Origin: Hahella sp. KA22
GTDB taxonomy: Bacteria; Pseudomonadota; Gammaproteobacteria; Pseudomonadales; Oleiphilaceae
Assembly (NCBI RefSeq): GCF_004135205.1
Contig: NZ_CP035490.1
Location: forward strand, 3,241,501-3,305,500
Reading direction: 5' to 3'
Length of the DNA stretch: 64,000 nucleotides
A model generated the notes under the pieces. The model was not told the origin of the DNA. It searched no databases and saw only the letters and a program-made list of their open reading frames with translations. Both the position numbers and the translations under genes were made by a program. The stretch's first letter is position 1. Every line of letters begins with the position of its first letter. Below, piece after piece: positions 52,586-60,529 of this stretch.

Positions 52586-54340
52586 ATGGATGAAACGAGC
52601 GCTTCTGCGATGTTATCAAAACGACGCCAAGGACAAAGCTTATCGACGCCATTTAAAGCGCTGCTATCTCTCTTTGCGCTAGGGTGCATGGTGTTTGCGT
52701 CAGGAGGCGTTCCGGCCAAAACAGCGCAGGAGTGGGTGGAAACGGAGTTCACCCCCTCCACTCTCAGTCGGGAACAGCAACTGCTGGAAATGCAGTGGTT
52801 TCATAAAGCCTCTGAGCCGTTTCGGGGCATGACAATTTATGTGGTGTCGGAGCCTATCGATACCCATTGGTATGAAGCCGATACGCTCGCTAAAGCCTTC
52901 GAAGATATTACCGGTATCCGCGTGGTGCATGAAATCACCGGCGAAGATGATGTGGTGCGTAAGCTGCTGGCGCAGATTGAGACGCAACACAACATATACG
53001 ATGGATTCATCAGCGATTCAGACCTGATTGGCGGGCACTTTCGCAGCGGCGCTGTGGTGGCGTTGTCGGATTATATGCAGGGAGAAGGCAAAGACGTCAC
53101 ACTGCCGACGCTGGATATAGAAGACTTCTTTGGCCTGTCTTTTACGACGGGCCCCGATGGCAAAGTCTATCAGCTGCCTGACCAGCAATTTCCCAGTGTG
53201 TACTGGTATCGCCATGACTGGTTCAGCCGTAAGGACTTAAAGGACCGTTTTCGCAAACTCTATGGGTATGAGCTGGGCGTGCCGATGAACTGGTCCGCCT
53301 ACGAAGACATTGCGGAATTTTTCACCGTGCATGTGCGGGAGCTGGATGGCCATCACGTATGGGGGCACATGGATTACGGTAAAACCGATCCCTCCCTGGG
53401 GTGGCGTATTTCCGACGCCTGGCTGGCGATGGCGGGCATGGGCGACAAAGGATTGCCCAATGGCCTGCCGGTGGACGATTGGGGCATTCGAGTGGAGGAC
53501 TGTCGGCCGGTTGGCGCCAGTGTTCAGCGCGGCGGCGCTTTGGATAGTCCTGCGGCCATTTACGGCATTCGCAAATTTCTCGACTGGTTCCGGCTGGCGC
53601 CGCCAGAGGCTCTCAACGTGACGGATAAGGTGATGGGCGAATGGGTCGGCTCCGGTCTGATCGCGCAGCAAGCGTTCTGGTATACCGCCTATCTGGCGCA
53701 AATCACCCAGCCGGGCCTGCCGGTCGTCAACGCCGACGGCACGCCCAAATGGCGCATTGCGCCGTCGCCATTGGGAGCATATTGGCGGGAAGGGATGAAG
53801 TCCGGCTATCAGGACGCCGGTTCCTGGACCTTTCTGAAGAACACGCCGGAGAAGCGCCGCAAAGCCGCCTGGCTATATGCGCAGTTCACGGTATCCAAGA
53901 CGGTGTCCCTGAAAAAGACAATGGTGGGGCTCACGCCGATTCGATTATCCGATATCAACTCCCAGGCGATGACGGAGCGTGCGCCTTATCTGGGGGGATT
54001 GGTGGAGTTCTATCGCTCCAACGCCCGTTACTACTGGACCCCGACGGGAACCAACGTGCCCAATTATCCTAAACTTTCTCCTCTGTGGTGGAAGTATATG
54101 ACCCAGGCGTTCAAAGGAACCCAGCCAGTAGAGGAGGTCATGCATGATCTGGCGCAGGCGATGGATGAAGAACTGGCCGCGATCGGCCGCGAAGAACCCG
54201 GCCCCTGTGCGCCTCGCCTCAACCCCCAGTCCTCCAGAGAATACTGGCTTAACCAGCCCGGCTCGCCCAAACCCAAACTTAACGAACGCCCGCCGGGGAA
54301 AACCTTGAGTTATGAGGAGGCGTTAAAGGCGTGGCATTGA
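52586..54340 (+). CDS. Extracellular solute-binding protein of ABC carbohydrate type
   Basis: A 584-residue exported binding protein. It has a hydrophobic signal (about 22-45), with LGC as a possible lipobox, then a two-lobed CUT1-type fold: RGMTIYVVSEPIDTHWYEADTLAKAFEDITGIRVVHE at the start of lobe 1 and PLGAYWREGMKSGYQDAGSWTFL in lobe 2. The size, near 580 residues, fits the long binding proteins of the glycerol (GlpV-like) group, but that is tentative. No permease or ATPase genes adjoin. ATG 52586 is preferred, but GTG 52550 in the repeat tract is possible. Confidence 0.75.
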   Translation: MDETSASAMLSKRRQGQSLSTPFKALLSLFALGCMVFASGGVPAKTAQEWVETEFTPSTLSREQQLLEMQWFHKASEPFRGMTIYVVSEPIDTHWYEADTLAKAFEDITGIRVVHEITGEDDVVRKLLAQIETQHNIYDGFISDSDLIGGHFRSGAVVALSDYMQGEGKDVTLPTLDIEDFFGLSFTTGPDGKVYQLPDQQFPSVYWYRHDWFSRKDLKDRFRKLYGYELGVPMNWSAYEDIAEFFTVHVRELDGHHVWGHMDYGKTDPSLGWRISDAWLAMAGMGDKGLPNGLPVDDWGIRVEDCRPVGASVQRGGALDSPAAIYGIRKFLDWFRLAPPEALNVTDKVMGEWVGSGLIAQQAFWYTAYLAQITQPGLPVVNADGTPKWRIAPSPLGAYWREGMKSGYQDAGSWTFLKNTPEKRRKAAWLYAQFTVSKTVSLKKTMVGLTPIRLSDINSQAMTERAPYLGGLVEFYRSNARYYWTPTGTNVPNYPKLSPLWWKYMTQAFKGTQPVEEVMHDLAQAMDEELAAIGREEPGPCAPRLNPQSSREYWLNQPGSPKPKLNERPPGKTLSYEEALKAWH

Positions 54341-54496
54341 TCAAGTAGGAAATTGCCGCGTTAGGGGCGGCTGCCAGTATTTGCCTTGTGAATGCAAAAA
54401 ATCCAGATGTGCGCTAACCATGGCGCGTCGTTCATCTTGAAGCCCTGTTCTTTACACAGCTAGAATCCTCCTCCTGAATTCACTTACCAAAGGTCT

Positions 54497-55099
54497 ATGG
54501 ATATGCAGCAGCCCTCGTCCGCCGCGACTAACGACAGCCGTCGCACGCATGAAACTCAAGTTAAAAAAGAGGGAAGCGGCATCAAGGAGTCCAGTTTCTG
54601 GATCAGCCAGATTTTCATGATCCTGGCGACGGTGCTCGGCGTTTATCTGGCGGCGCAGGAAGGATTGAATCAGGCGATTATTTTTGACGACCTGACCTCC
54701 CGGCAAAACAACTTCTATTTGCGCAACTCTTTGGCCAGTGAGCTGCAGAGCAATATTGCGCAGGCGGAGAAATATGCTGAGTTTGTGAAATCACCTCCCA
54801 GTCGCAGCGCCATCAAAATGTTTCCGCTGCAACTTGATCTATTTGTTTGGGAAAGCATGCGCTACTCTCCTTCGGCGCTGGAGACGCCCAGTCAGTTTAT
54901 CCTCGAAATCCAGCGTTATTATCGGGAGTTGGAAGATATTCGCGGCAAAATTGAGAGCAGCGCCTATGCGCCTCATTACGGCGCAGAGGAAATGAAAAAG
55001 CTTACGGAGCGGATGAAGAACGAGGTGCTGCCCAAGTTGCTCGCCAACATAGAGACGTTACAGCGTTATCTGAAAGATCACGATGTTCCGGTTGATTAA
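54497..55099 (+). CDS. Membrane protein, paralogue of the 49578-50159 gene (copy 2)
   Basis: A 200-residue protein with hydrophilic N-terminus, one helix (ESSFWISQIFMILATVLGVYLAA, about 35-55) and a helical domain. It shares DDLTSRQNN, SLASELQSNIAQAE and FPLQLDLFVWESMRYSPSALETPSQFI with copy 1; only the N-terminus and extreme C-terminus differ clearly. Two ATG codons, 54497 and 54503, are possible. Function unknown. Confidence 0.75.
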   Translation: MDMQQPSSAATNDSRRTHETQVKKEGSGIKESSFWISQIFMILATVLGVYLAAQEGLNQAIIFDDLTSRQNNFYLRNSLASELQSNIAQAEKYAEFVKSPPSRSAIKMFPLQLDLFVWESMRYSPSALETPSQFILEIQRYYRELEDIRGKIESSAYAPHYGAEEMKKLTERMKNEVLPKLLANIETLQRYLKDHDVPVD

Positions 55100-55122
55100 G
55101 TGTCCGAAACGCGTCGCGAGCG

Positions 55123-55449
55123 CTATTTATGGCGGGTTTCCGACATGACCCACAGGGATATGCCGTTGCTGACGCTTCGGCAGAAAGCCAGCACCGGCTT
55201 TTCGCAATGCTCCATGATATCGATAAAAGAACTGATTTGAGTTTGCTCGTCCGCGTTTATATGTGAGGGAACACTGTGATACGACAGTCCGAGGGCGTCG
55301 GCCCCGCGGCGTAGAGATTCGGACTCCGCCTCCTGATCGGGTTCATTATTGACGATTGAACGCACGCCCAGTTGGGCGGCGGCCTCCAGCTCGTCGCTTG
55401 ACAGGCTGGAGGTGACGTAAAAATCAATTGCTAATCTGGTAATCGACAC
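55123..55449 (-). CDS. DUF442-type phosphatase-like protein, active site altered
   Basis: A 108-residue protein of the small phosphatase-like family (TIGR01244, also found as a beta-lactamase-hydrolase partner domain). GVRSIVNNEPDQEAE matches the family. At the C-x5-R site it reads FCRSVSNGISLW, with Gly where the catalytic Arg is expected, so it is probably inactive as a phosphatase. GTG 55449 is preferred (AAGGCGG upstream); an ATG 33 bases earlier also keeps the frame. Confidence 0.7.
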   Translation of the reverse strand: MSITRLAIDFYVTSSLSSDELEAAAQLGVRSIVNNEPDQEAESESLRRGADALGLSYHSVPSHINADEQTQISSFIDIMEHCEKPVLAFCRSVSNGISLWVMSETRHK

Positions 55450-55551
55450 TGTTAACCGCCTTCTGCTTGTAATAAAGGCCAATCCCTGATGTAGGACTCT
55501 TTGTGAAGCCTTGCGAAAGCAGCTGGTTTGGCCAGCGCTTTCACAGGCTCC

Positions 55552-56952
55552 TTAGTTGTTGTTCTTCACCTTAACTCTCTGCGCCTTGACAGACTGCACG
55601 CCGGTCAAGTCGCCTACAATTTCTACAAACGCGCCCACCTTGAGTCCGTTTTGCGAACCGGAAGCGTCACTGATGTCCACGGAGATCCCGAGTATGGTCA
55701 GCACTTTGCCGGAGATGGCTGTTACAGGGCCTTCCACTGTCACAGCATCATCCGCGCGCAGACGTTCAATACGGGTAGCGGTTAATGGCGTGACGCCGCT
55801 CGCCGCGCGGATGGACAGTTTGTCGCCGCTGCGAATGTCATCCAAACCGAAGTAGGGCTGGTGCGCTTCGCTGCGGTCATCGAAGGCGGTCAGCTCATTA
55901 ATGCTGAACGCGACCCCAAGGACGACGACCTGTTTGTCCGCTTCGCTGACTGAATCCACGGTAGCTTCGACATGAATATCATTGGCTTTCTTGAAGGTAA
56001 TCGTTTGCGCCTGCAATACGCCGTCCGCGTCAATCGGACCTTCCGCTTCGATGCGGACACCGTCAGCCAAATCCTGTTTCTGACCTCTTCTGAATTTGGC
56101 GCCGGCGGCGTTGACGGGCTGACCGCTCAGGTAGAAGCTTTGTTGTGACGCAAAGTCAGTAATGATGCCTTCGTACTCCAGTCTGACGCCGCTTGCGGAC
56201 ATATCGCCGCGGGCTTTCAGTTTGACTTTCGCGGCGATGACGCCGGTATCTTCAAAGAAGCGCCCGTTGACTCTCACGTATTGGCCAACTTCTGGTTGCC
56301 CGTCTGAGAAGCCCTGTAGATCCGCCATGCTGTAATCCACGCTCAAATCGCCAATGACGAAGGTTCGATTCGGTGAGTCTACGCTTTGAATAAACGCATT
56401 CACCGCGACCTGTTCGCCATCGCTGTATGCGTCCGCCATTTTCTCAATGCGGGTGGCTACGACGCCTGTTGCGTTGGTGAGTCCGCTGATCGCCACCACC
56501 TGGCCGGTTGCGAGATCACTGAAGTTGAGGTTTTCGAAAACGGCGCTGTCAGGAATCAGTGCGGTTTGTCCCAGTACGCTGATCTCGGCGTTATAGTCAT
56601 CGGCGTAACTCACCTGGGTGATCGGGCCGAATAAAGTTTGTTCAAAACTGACGCGACGAGCGTCGCCCGTTGTTTCGCTTGCATCTAGAGCGCCCTCGAT
56701 AAGCACCACCATGCCCACTTTTAGTGCGCCTTCAGAGTAGCCGCTGACGCTGTCGATAACGATGTCCGCTGAATCGGTCTCATACTCCACGCCATTGACG
56801 AATACGCTGCCGAAGCCGCTGATTTCGCCGCGGGCGGCCACTGGCGCGCCAGTGCCTTCAATGCCGCCGTCAGAAGATGCGCCGCCGGAGCAGGCTGAGA
56901 GCAGGCTGGTCGTCAATGCCAGCGCCGTCAGGGTATAAATAATTCTGCTCAT
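55552..56952 (-). CDS. DUF5666-domain lipoprotein
   Basis: A 466-residue lipoprotein: signal, then LLSACSGG (acylated Cys19), then repeated beta-rich units like GEISGFGSVFVNGVEYETD and GEISGF-style blocks (RVNGRFFEDTGVIAAKVKLK, GPIDADGVLQAQTITFKKAND, GPVTAISGKVLTILGI), characteristic of DUF5666. ATG 56952 with GAGGAG 6 bases upstream is used; its ATGA overlaps the stop of the DUF6502 gene, so the two are translationally coupled. Ligand unknown. Confidence 0.85.
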   Translation of the reverse strand: MSRIIYTLTALALTTSLLSACSGGASSDGGIEGTGAPVAARGEISGFGSVFVNGVEYETDSADIVIDSVSGYSEGALKVGMVVLIEGALDASETTGDARRVSFEQTLFGPITQVSYADDYNAEISVLGQTALIPDSAVFENLNFSDLATGQVVAISGLTNATGVVATRIEKMADAYSDGEQVAVNAFIQSVDSPNRTFVIGDLSVDYSMADLQGFSDGQPEVGQYVRVNGRFFEDTGVIAAKVKLKARGDMSASGVRLEYEGIITDFASQQSFYLSGQPVNAAGAKFRRGQKQDLADGVRIEAEGPIDADGVLQAQTITFKKANDIHVEATVDSVSEADKQVVVLGVAFSINELTAFDDRSEAHQPYFGLDDIRSGDKLSIRAASGVTPLTATRIERLRADDAVTVEGPVTAISGKVLTILGISVDISDASGSQNGLKVGAFVEIVGDLTGVQSVKAQRVKVKNNN

Positions 56953-57794
56953 GGCTGCTCCTCGCGGGTTAAGGATTGCTCGAAATAGTATACGCCTATT
57001 CCCGCGCGAAATTTCCCGCTGCCCTGGAGCTTGGTATTGACGCCTCTGTCGTACCCGGATAACCACCGGTTTATACGTTGCAAAATTTCTTCCACCTCTT
57101 CTTTACTGCGTCCGCGTATCGCTTCCAGACACTCCATGGGGATGTCGTTGTACGCCACGGTGCGCTGGACGCGCGCTTCAGTGCGGTCCGCTTCCAGGTT
57201 GTGATCTATGGTGCGAAGCAGATCCGCGACCGCCGTACTCATAATCCTTAGTTTCTCTTTTAAATCCGTTTGCGGCACGTAGCCGTCCACTTTCAGAGCA
57301 ACCCGCTTGCCCGCCGCTTCTCCCTGATCGCTGACCTCCACGGAGTCCAGTCTGATCAGCTCGTCCAGGACCGCGCGCACCGGCACGTCGCCGCCGTATA
57401 ACCGCACCAGCTCTGTGAAACTGCTATCGCCTTCGTCCAGGGGGAGGGTAAGAGGCGCGCCATGCTCATCCTGAAACCGGATATCTCTGATCCAGCCGTT
57501 GACCACTCTGGAGCTTCTATTGGCGCTTTGCGCCTCGCCAGTCTCAATGGGATTGGGCAGCTTCTCCAGTCTGGCGATTTCTTTGCGGTTAATGCCGGTC
57601 AATACGGACACTCTGGAGAGGCTCTGTTTGCGGTTGGGGAGGGAAAACTCTTCCGTGGCGGCGTCAATATAGGCGCGCTTCGCGATTTCCGCGAACTCGT
57701 TGTACGACATGCCGCGCCGCAGCAGCAGCGCAGCCAAGGGTCGCAGTAATTTGTAAATGGCGGCGTACAGCGCCTGACTTAATGCCTGGTTCAT
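56949..57794 (-). CDS. DUF6502-family protein, putative regulator
   Basis: A 281-residue soluble protein with a helical N-terminus that looks DNA-binding: RRGMSYNEFAEIAKRAYIDAA and RVSVLTGINRKEIARLEKL. The rest holds a strand-rich middle and a helical end. I recognise it as DUF6502-like; no function is proven. ATG 57794 is chosen (a TTG lies 7 codons earlier, inside an operator). It is first in a two-gene operon with the DUF5666 lipoprotein and divergent from the DUF4382 lipoprotein. A role as regulator of both, through the two operators next to its start, is my inference. Confidence 0.75.
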   Translation of the reverse strand: MNQALSQALYAAIYKLLRPLAALLLRRGMSYNEFAEIAKRAYIDAATEEFSLPNRKQSLSRVSVLTGINRKEIARLEKLPNPIETGEAQSANRSSRVVNGWIRDIRFQDEHGAPLTLPLDEGDSSFTELVRLYGGDVPVRAVLDELIRLDSVEVSDQGEAAGKRVALKVDGYVPQTDLKEKLRIMSTAVADLLRTIDHNLEADRTEARVQRTVAYNDIPMECLEAIRGRSKEEVEEILQRINRWLSGYDRGVNTKLQGSGKFRAGIGVYYFEQSLTREEQP

Positions 57795-57796
57795 GA

Positions 57797-57816
57797 TTTG
57801 GGATATTATCGCCAAA
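57797..57816. promoter_or_regulatory. Operator-like palindrome next to the DUF6502 gene
   Basis: TTTGGGATATTATCGCCAAA has arms TTTGG/CCAAA. It begins 63 bp before the second, similar palindrome. Confidence 0.65.
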
Positions 57817-57859
57817 CTGTTGGTAAAAATGTGAACTGTTTCACAAAACGACTCCGATA

Positions 57860-57879
57860 TTTGGGCTTATTATCCCAAA
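57860..57879. promoter_or_regulatory. Operator-like palindrome before the DUF4382 gene
   Basis: TTTGGGCTTATTATCCCAAA has arms TTTGGG/CCCAAA and a TTAT centre in common with the first site. The 63-bp offset equals six helical turns, so both lie on one face of the DNA. Confidence 0.65.
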
Positions 57880-57910
57880 AGAACACAACCAACCCATAGG
57901 AGTAGATGTC

Positions 57911-59446
57911 ATGAATCGTTGGATTGCCATAGCGTTCACGTTGCTAATCGCCTCATGCGGCGGAGGCGGCGGCTCCGGCAGTGACGACACCGCCGCTGCA
58001 GACGCCAAGGTGGGCTTGATCCTCACGGACGCGCCCAGCGGCGATTATACTAGAGCCATGATTACTTTCACGAAAGTCGAGCTGGTGGGCGATCAGGGCA
58101 AGGTGACCCTGTTCAGCGGCGAAGAGACTTTCGACTTATTGAGTCTTCCCGACTTTTACGAATTTCTGGACACCACCGACGTGCCTGCTGGCCAATACAG
58201 CTCTTTGCGCATTACCACATCAGACGTGAACCTGTATGAAGACGATGGCGCAGGCGGTGAAACCGAAGTGCCTTCCAAGCTGCCTTCCAAAGTTATCAAA
58301 GTGGTTAACCAAGGCGGCTTCACCGTCACGCCTGGCGCTGTATTGTTCATCGAAATCGATTTTGATATGAACAAAGCCCTCAAGTTCACAACCACGGGGC
58401 AGGGTAAAGTCATCATACGCCCCGTCGTATTCGCCAACATTCGTTCCGAGATCCCCAACAACAAATTCGTAAGGGTTCACGGTGATATTGAAAGCGTGGG
58501 CGACAACGCCTTTAGTTTGTGTCGCACCCAGTTCATCACCGATACGGACGCTACGCCAGCGGCCAGTTCTGAGGACTGCATGCGCGTGCGGATGGATGAG
58601 GATACCGGCATCTTCGCCAGCAACGGGCTTCCCGCTGAGGCGGCGTCACTGGTTGAGGGCGATGAAGTGACGGTCATTGGTCGCCTGGTTCGGACCGTCG
58701 CCACGTCGCCCGACATTGATGATGCGAACTTGCCGGAAGAAGGATACTGCATTGTCTGGTATCTGGATCGCACCGTGGAAGAGCAGCCTGCCGCGCAGTT
58801 GTGCTCAACAATCACTACCGTGCCTGAGGGAGCGGTTCTGGTTAACAGTCAGGGCGTCGTGGATGCTCATATCTTCGCTATCAATGCGTTGACCATCGAA
58901 GAAGGTCTGTTGACCGCATTCAGACGCTACTCCGGTGAAGCGGCGTCCACAGTAGACGTGGATACCAGTCGCTTTAATGTCGCTCTGGATGAAGGGCAGG
59001 GCATCGCGACAGATACCCCCATTGCCGTGCAGCTGTTCCCGAAAACCCGTGTCTTCAACGATGTGGGAACCGAGCTGACGCAGGCGGATATCCAAGCGGG
59101 CCTGAACGCTCTGATTGATGCGGTGCTGGTACTGCCGAGCGGAGAGGATAACTACCTGCGTTCGCCGTTCCTGGTGCTGAGCGAGAACGATGAAGAAGCG
59201 GGCGTCAGCGGCGAGCTGCTGTCCGTGGATGGCGATAATCTCCGTCTGACAGTCAGCGGTGATGCTGGCGATCAGTGTGTTGACGCCGCCGGCGCCAACA
59301 TCTATCTGGTCGTCACCTCTGGCGATGAAACCACTAAGATGTCCGCTGCGTTCAGTGATCTGGCGGCGGGAGACACGTTGGATATCTTTGGAGAGGAAGA
59401 TATTGCGGACGGTTGTTTCAACGCGGAGACAATCTTTATCTATTAA
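57911..59446 (+). CDS. DUF4382-domain lipoprotein
   Basis: A 511-residue lipoprotein: short signal MNRWIAIAFTLLIASCGGG (acylated Cys16), then a DUF4382 domain (VGLILTDAPSGDYTRAMITFTKVEL through VRVHGDIESV). A C-terminal part of beta-rich, DUF5666-like repeats follows (EGDEVTVIGRLVR, LRLTVSGDAGDQC). Cell-envelope protein of unknown ligand. It is divergent from the DUF6502-DUF5666 operon across a 116-bp region with two operators. A ribosome site is seen (CATAGGAG). Confidence 0.85.
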   Translation: MNRWIAIAFTLLIASCGGGGGSGSDDTAAADAKVGLILTDAPSGDYTRAMITFTKVELVGDQGKVTLFSGEETFDLLSLPDFYEFLDTTDVPAGQYSSLRITTSDVNLYEDDGAGGETEVPSKLPSKVIKVVNQGGFTVTPGAVLFIEIDFDMNKALKFTTTGQGKVIIRPVVFANIRSEIPNNKFVRVHGDIESVGDNAFSLCRTQFITDTDATPAASSEDCMRVRMDEDTGIFASNGLPAEAASLVEGDEVTVIGRLVRTVATSPDIDDANLPEEGYCIVWYLDRTVEEQPAAQLCSTITTVPEGAVLVNSQGVVDAHIFAINALTIEEGLLTAFRRYSGEAASTVDVDTSRFNVALDEGQGIATDTPIAVQLFPKTRVFNDVGTELTQADIQAGLNALIDAVLVLPSGEDNYLRSPFLVLSENDEEAGVSGELLSVDGDNLRLTVSGDAGDQCVDAAGANIYLVVTSGDETTKMSAAFSDLAAGDTLDIFGEEDIADGCFNAETIFIY

Positions 59447-59497
59447 GGATAAGCGATTGATCACGGGACGCTGAAAAACTGGCGTTCCCGATACACC

Positions 59498-59534
59498 CGC
59501 GCCGGCGAGCAGGCATTATCTGTTCGCCGGCGCG
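59498..59534. repeat. Inverted repeat between convergent genes
   Basis: Arms CGCGCCGGCGA and TCGCCGGCGCG (11 bp) are separated by 15 bp, between the DUF4382 gene and the convergent metallo-hydrolase gene. There is no T run; it may still end transcription from both sides. Confidence 0.6.
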
Positions 59535-59538
59535 GCGT

Positions 59539-60288
59539 TTACAGCAGCTCCCAATCCCCCTGCACCAGGCGGAAACATTGCCCCTGTTCAGGTAGATAGA
59601 CATCTTCGCGCTGATAAATCAGGTCGCCCAAACGGGCCTTTTCCTGTTCCAGAACCTGATACAGGCATATCAGGCTACCGGCTTTGAAAGTCAGGCCATG
59701 ATAGGCCTCCCAACTGCCGTGAAAATCATGTCGGTCTTTTTTAATCGAACGGCATTCGAGAAATATCAAATCCGCCTCGCCAGCCAGACGTAAGGGCGCT
59801 TCCAGCAACACGCCTTCTCCATTGAAGAACAGAGCGCCGTTAGGCCCTGACAGCAATAGGGCGCGATTGGGCGCGGCATGCTGGGTCATGGCGGTGGACA
59901 GATTCCAGGGGCCAACGGCGAGCCCTTTATCTGACTGCTTCCAACGCAGTAGAAAACAGAGCCGTTGCTCAGGCCAGATGGCGTAATTCAGCAGATTTTG
60001 CAGCAGGGGGCGATGGCCGTGAGGCGTAATCAGCACCAGAGGCTTGGTGCGTCCCCTGGCGTGCATCCAATTTACCAGGGTAATAAGGCCGGCGGCGTGG
60101 TCCGGGCCGCAATGGCTTAGCAGAATGGCGTCGATATCCTCAATGGCGGTTTCTCGCCGCCACAATGCCTGAGGTACGGTAGGACCGCAGCCGATCAGCA
60201 TTTGAAAACGCTCTTCCGTGACGAGCAGGGATGAGTTTACCCGGGTGCGGTCGTAAGCTTCTCCGCTCCCCAACACTTCAATGTGCAT
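59539..60288 (-). CDS. Metallo-beta-lactamase-fold protein with altered metal motif
   Basis: A 249-residue RNase Z-like MBL-fold protein. The N-terminus MHIEVLGSGEAYDRTRVNSSLLV and LIGCGPTVPQALWR fit the fold. The metal motif reads S-H59-C-G61-P-D63-H64 where HxHxDH is expected, so one His is replaced by Gly. ATG 60288 is chosen (GAGGAA upstream); ATG 60300 is also possible. The enzyme may be inactive or bind one metal. Substrate unknown. Single minus-strand gene. Confidence 0.75.
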   Translation of the reverse strand: MHIEVLGSGEAYDRTRVNSSLLVTEERFQMLIGCGPTVPQALWRRETAIEDIDAILLSHCGPDHAAGLITLVNWMHARGRTKPLVLITPHGHRPLLQNLLNYAIWPEQRLCFLLRWKQSDKGLAVGPWNLSTAMTQHAAPNRALLLSGPNGALFFNGEGVLLEAPLRLAGEADLIFLECRSIKKDRHDFHGSWEAYHGLTFKAGSLICLYQVLEQEKARLGDLIYQREDVYLPEQGQCFRLVQGDWELL

Positions 60289-60500
60289 AGTTTTCCTCAT
60301 AAATCCTGGGGCCTGAACGGAATGTCTATGTTCCGTTCATTCCAACGAGCGATGACGGCGTCGATCATTCTGGGCTTCGCCGACGCATCAATGCGGCCGC
60401 TCATTGTAACCAAATACAACGACGTCAGGGCAACCCCCGTTACGTTGCAAATTGGATCAGGCGTTGTAAGTTAATTTATTGAATTTAAAAAAGATACAGA

Positions 60501-60521
60501 ACGGCGGCGCAAGGCCGCCGT
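60501..60521 (-). terminator. Terminator of the acyltransferase gene
   Basis: The stem ACGGCGGC/GCCGCCGT with a 5-base loop is followed on the minus strand by a T-rich tract about 8 bases later. It lies 9 bp after the stop. Confidence 0.6.
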
Positions 60522-60529
60522 GAGGGAGA

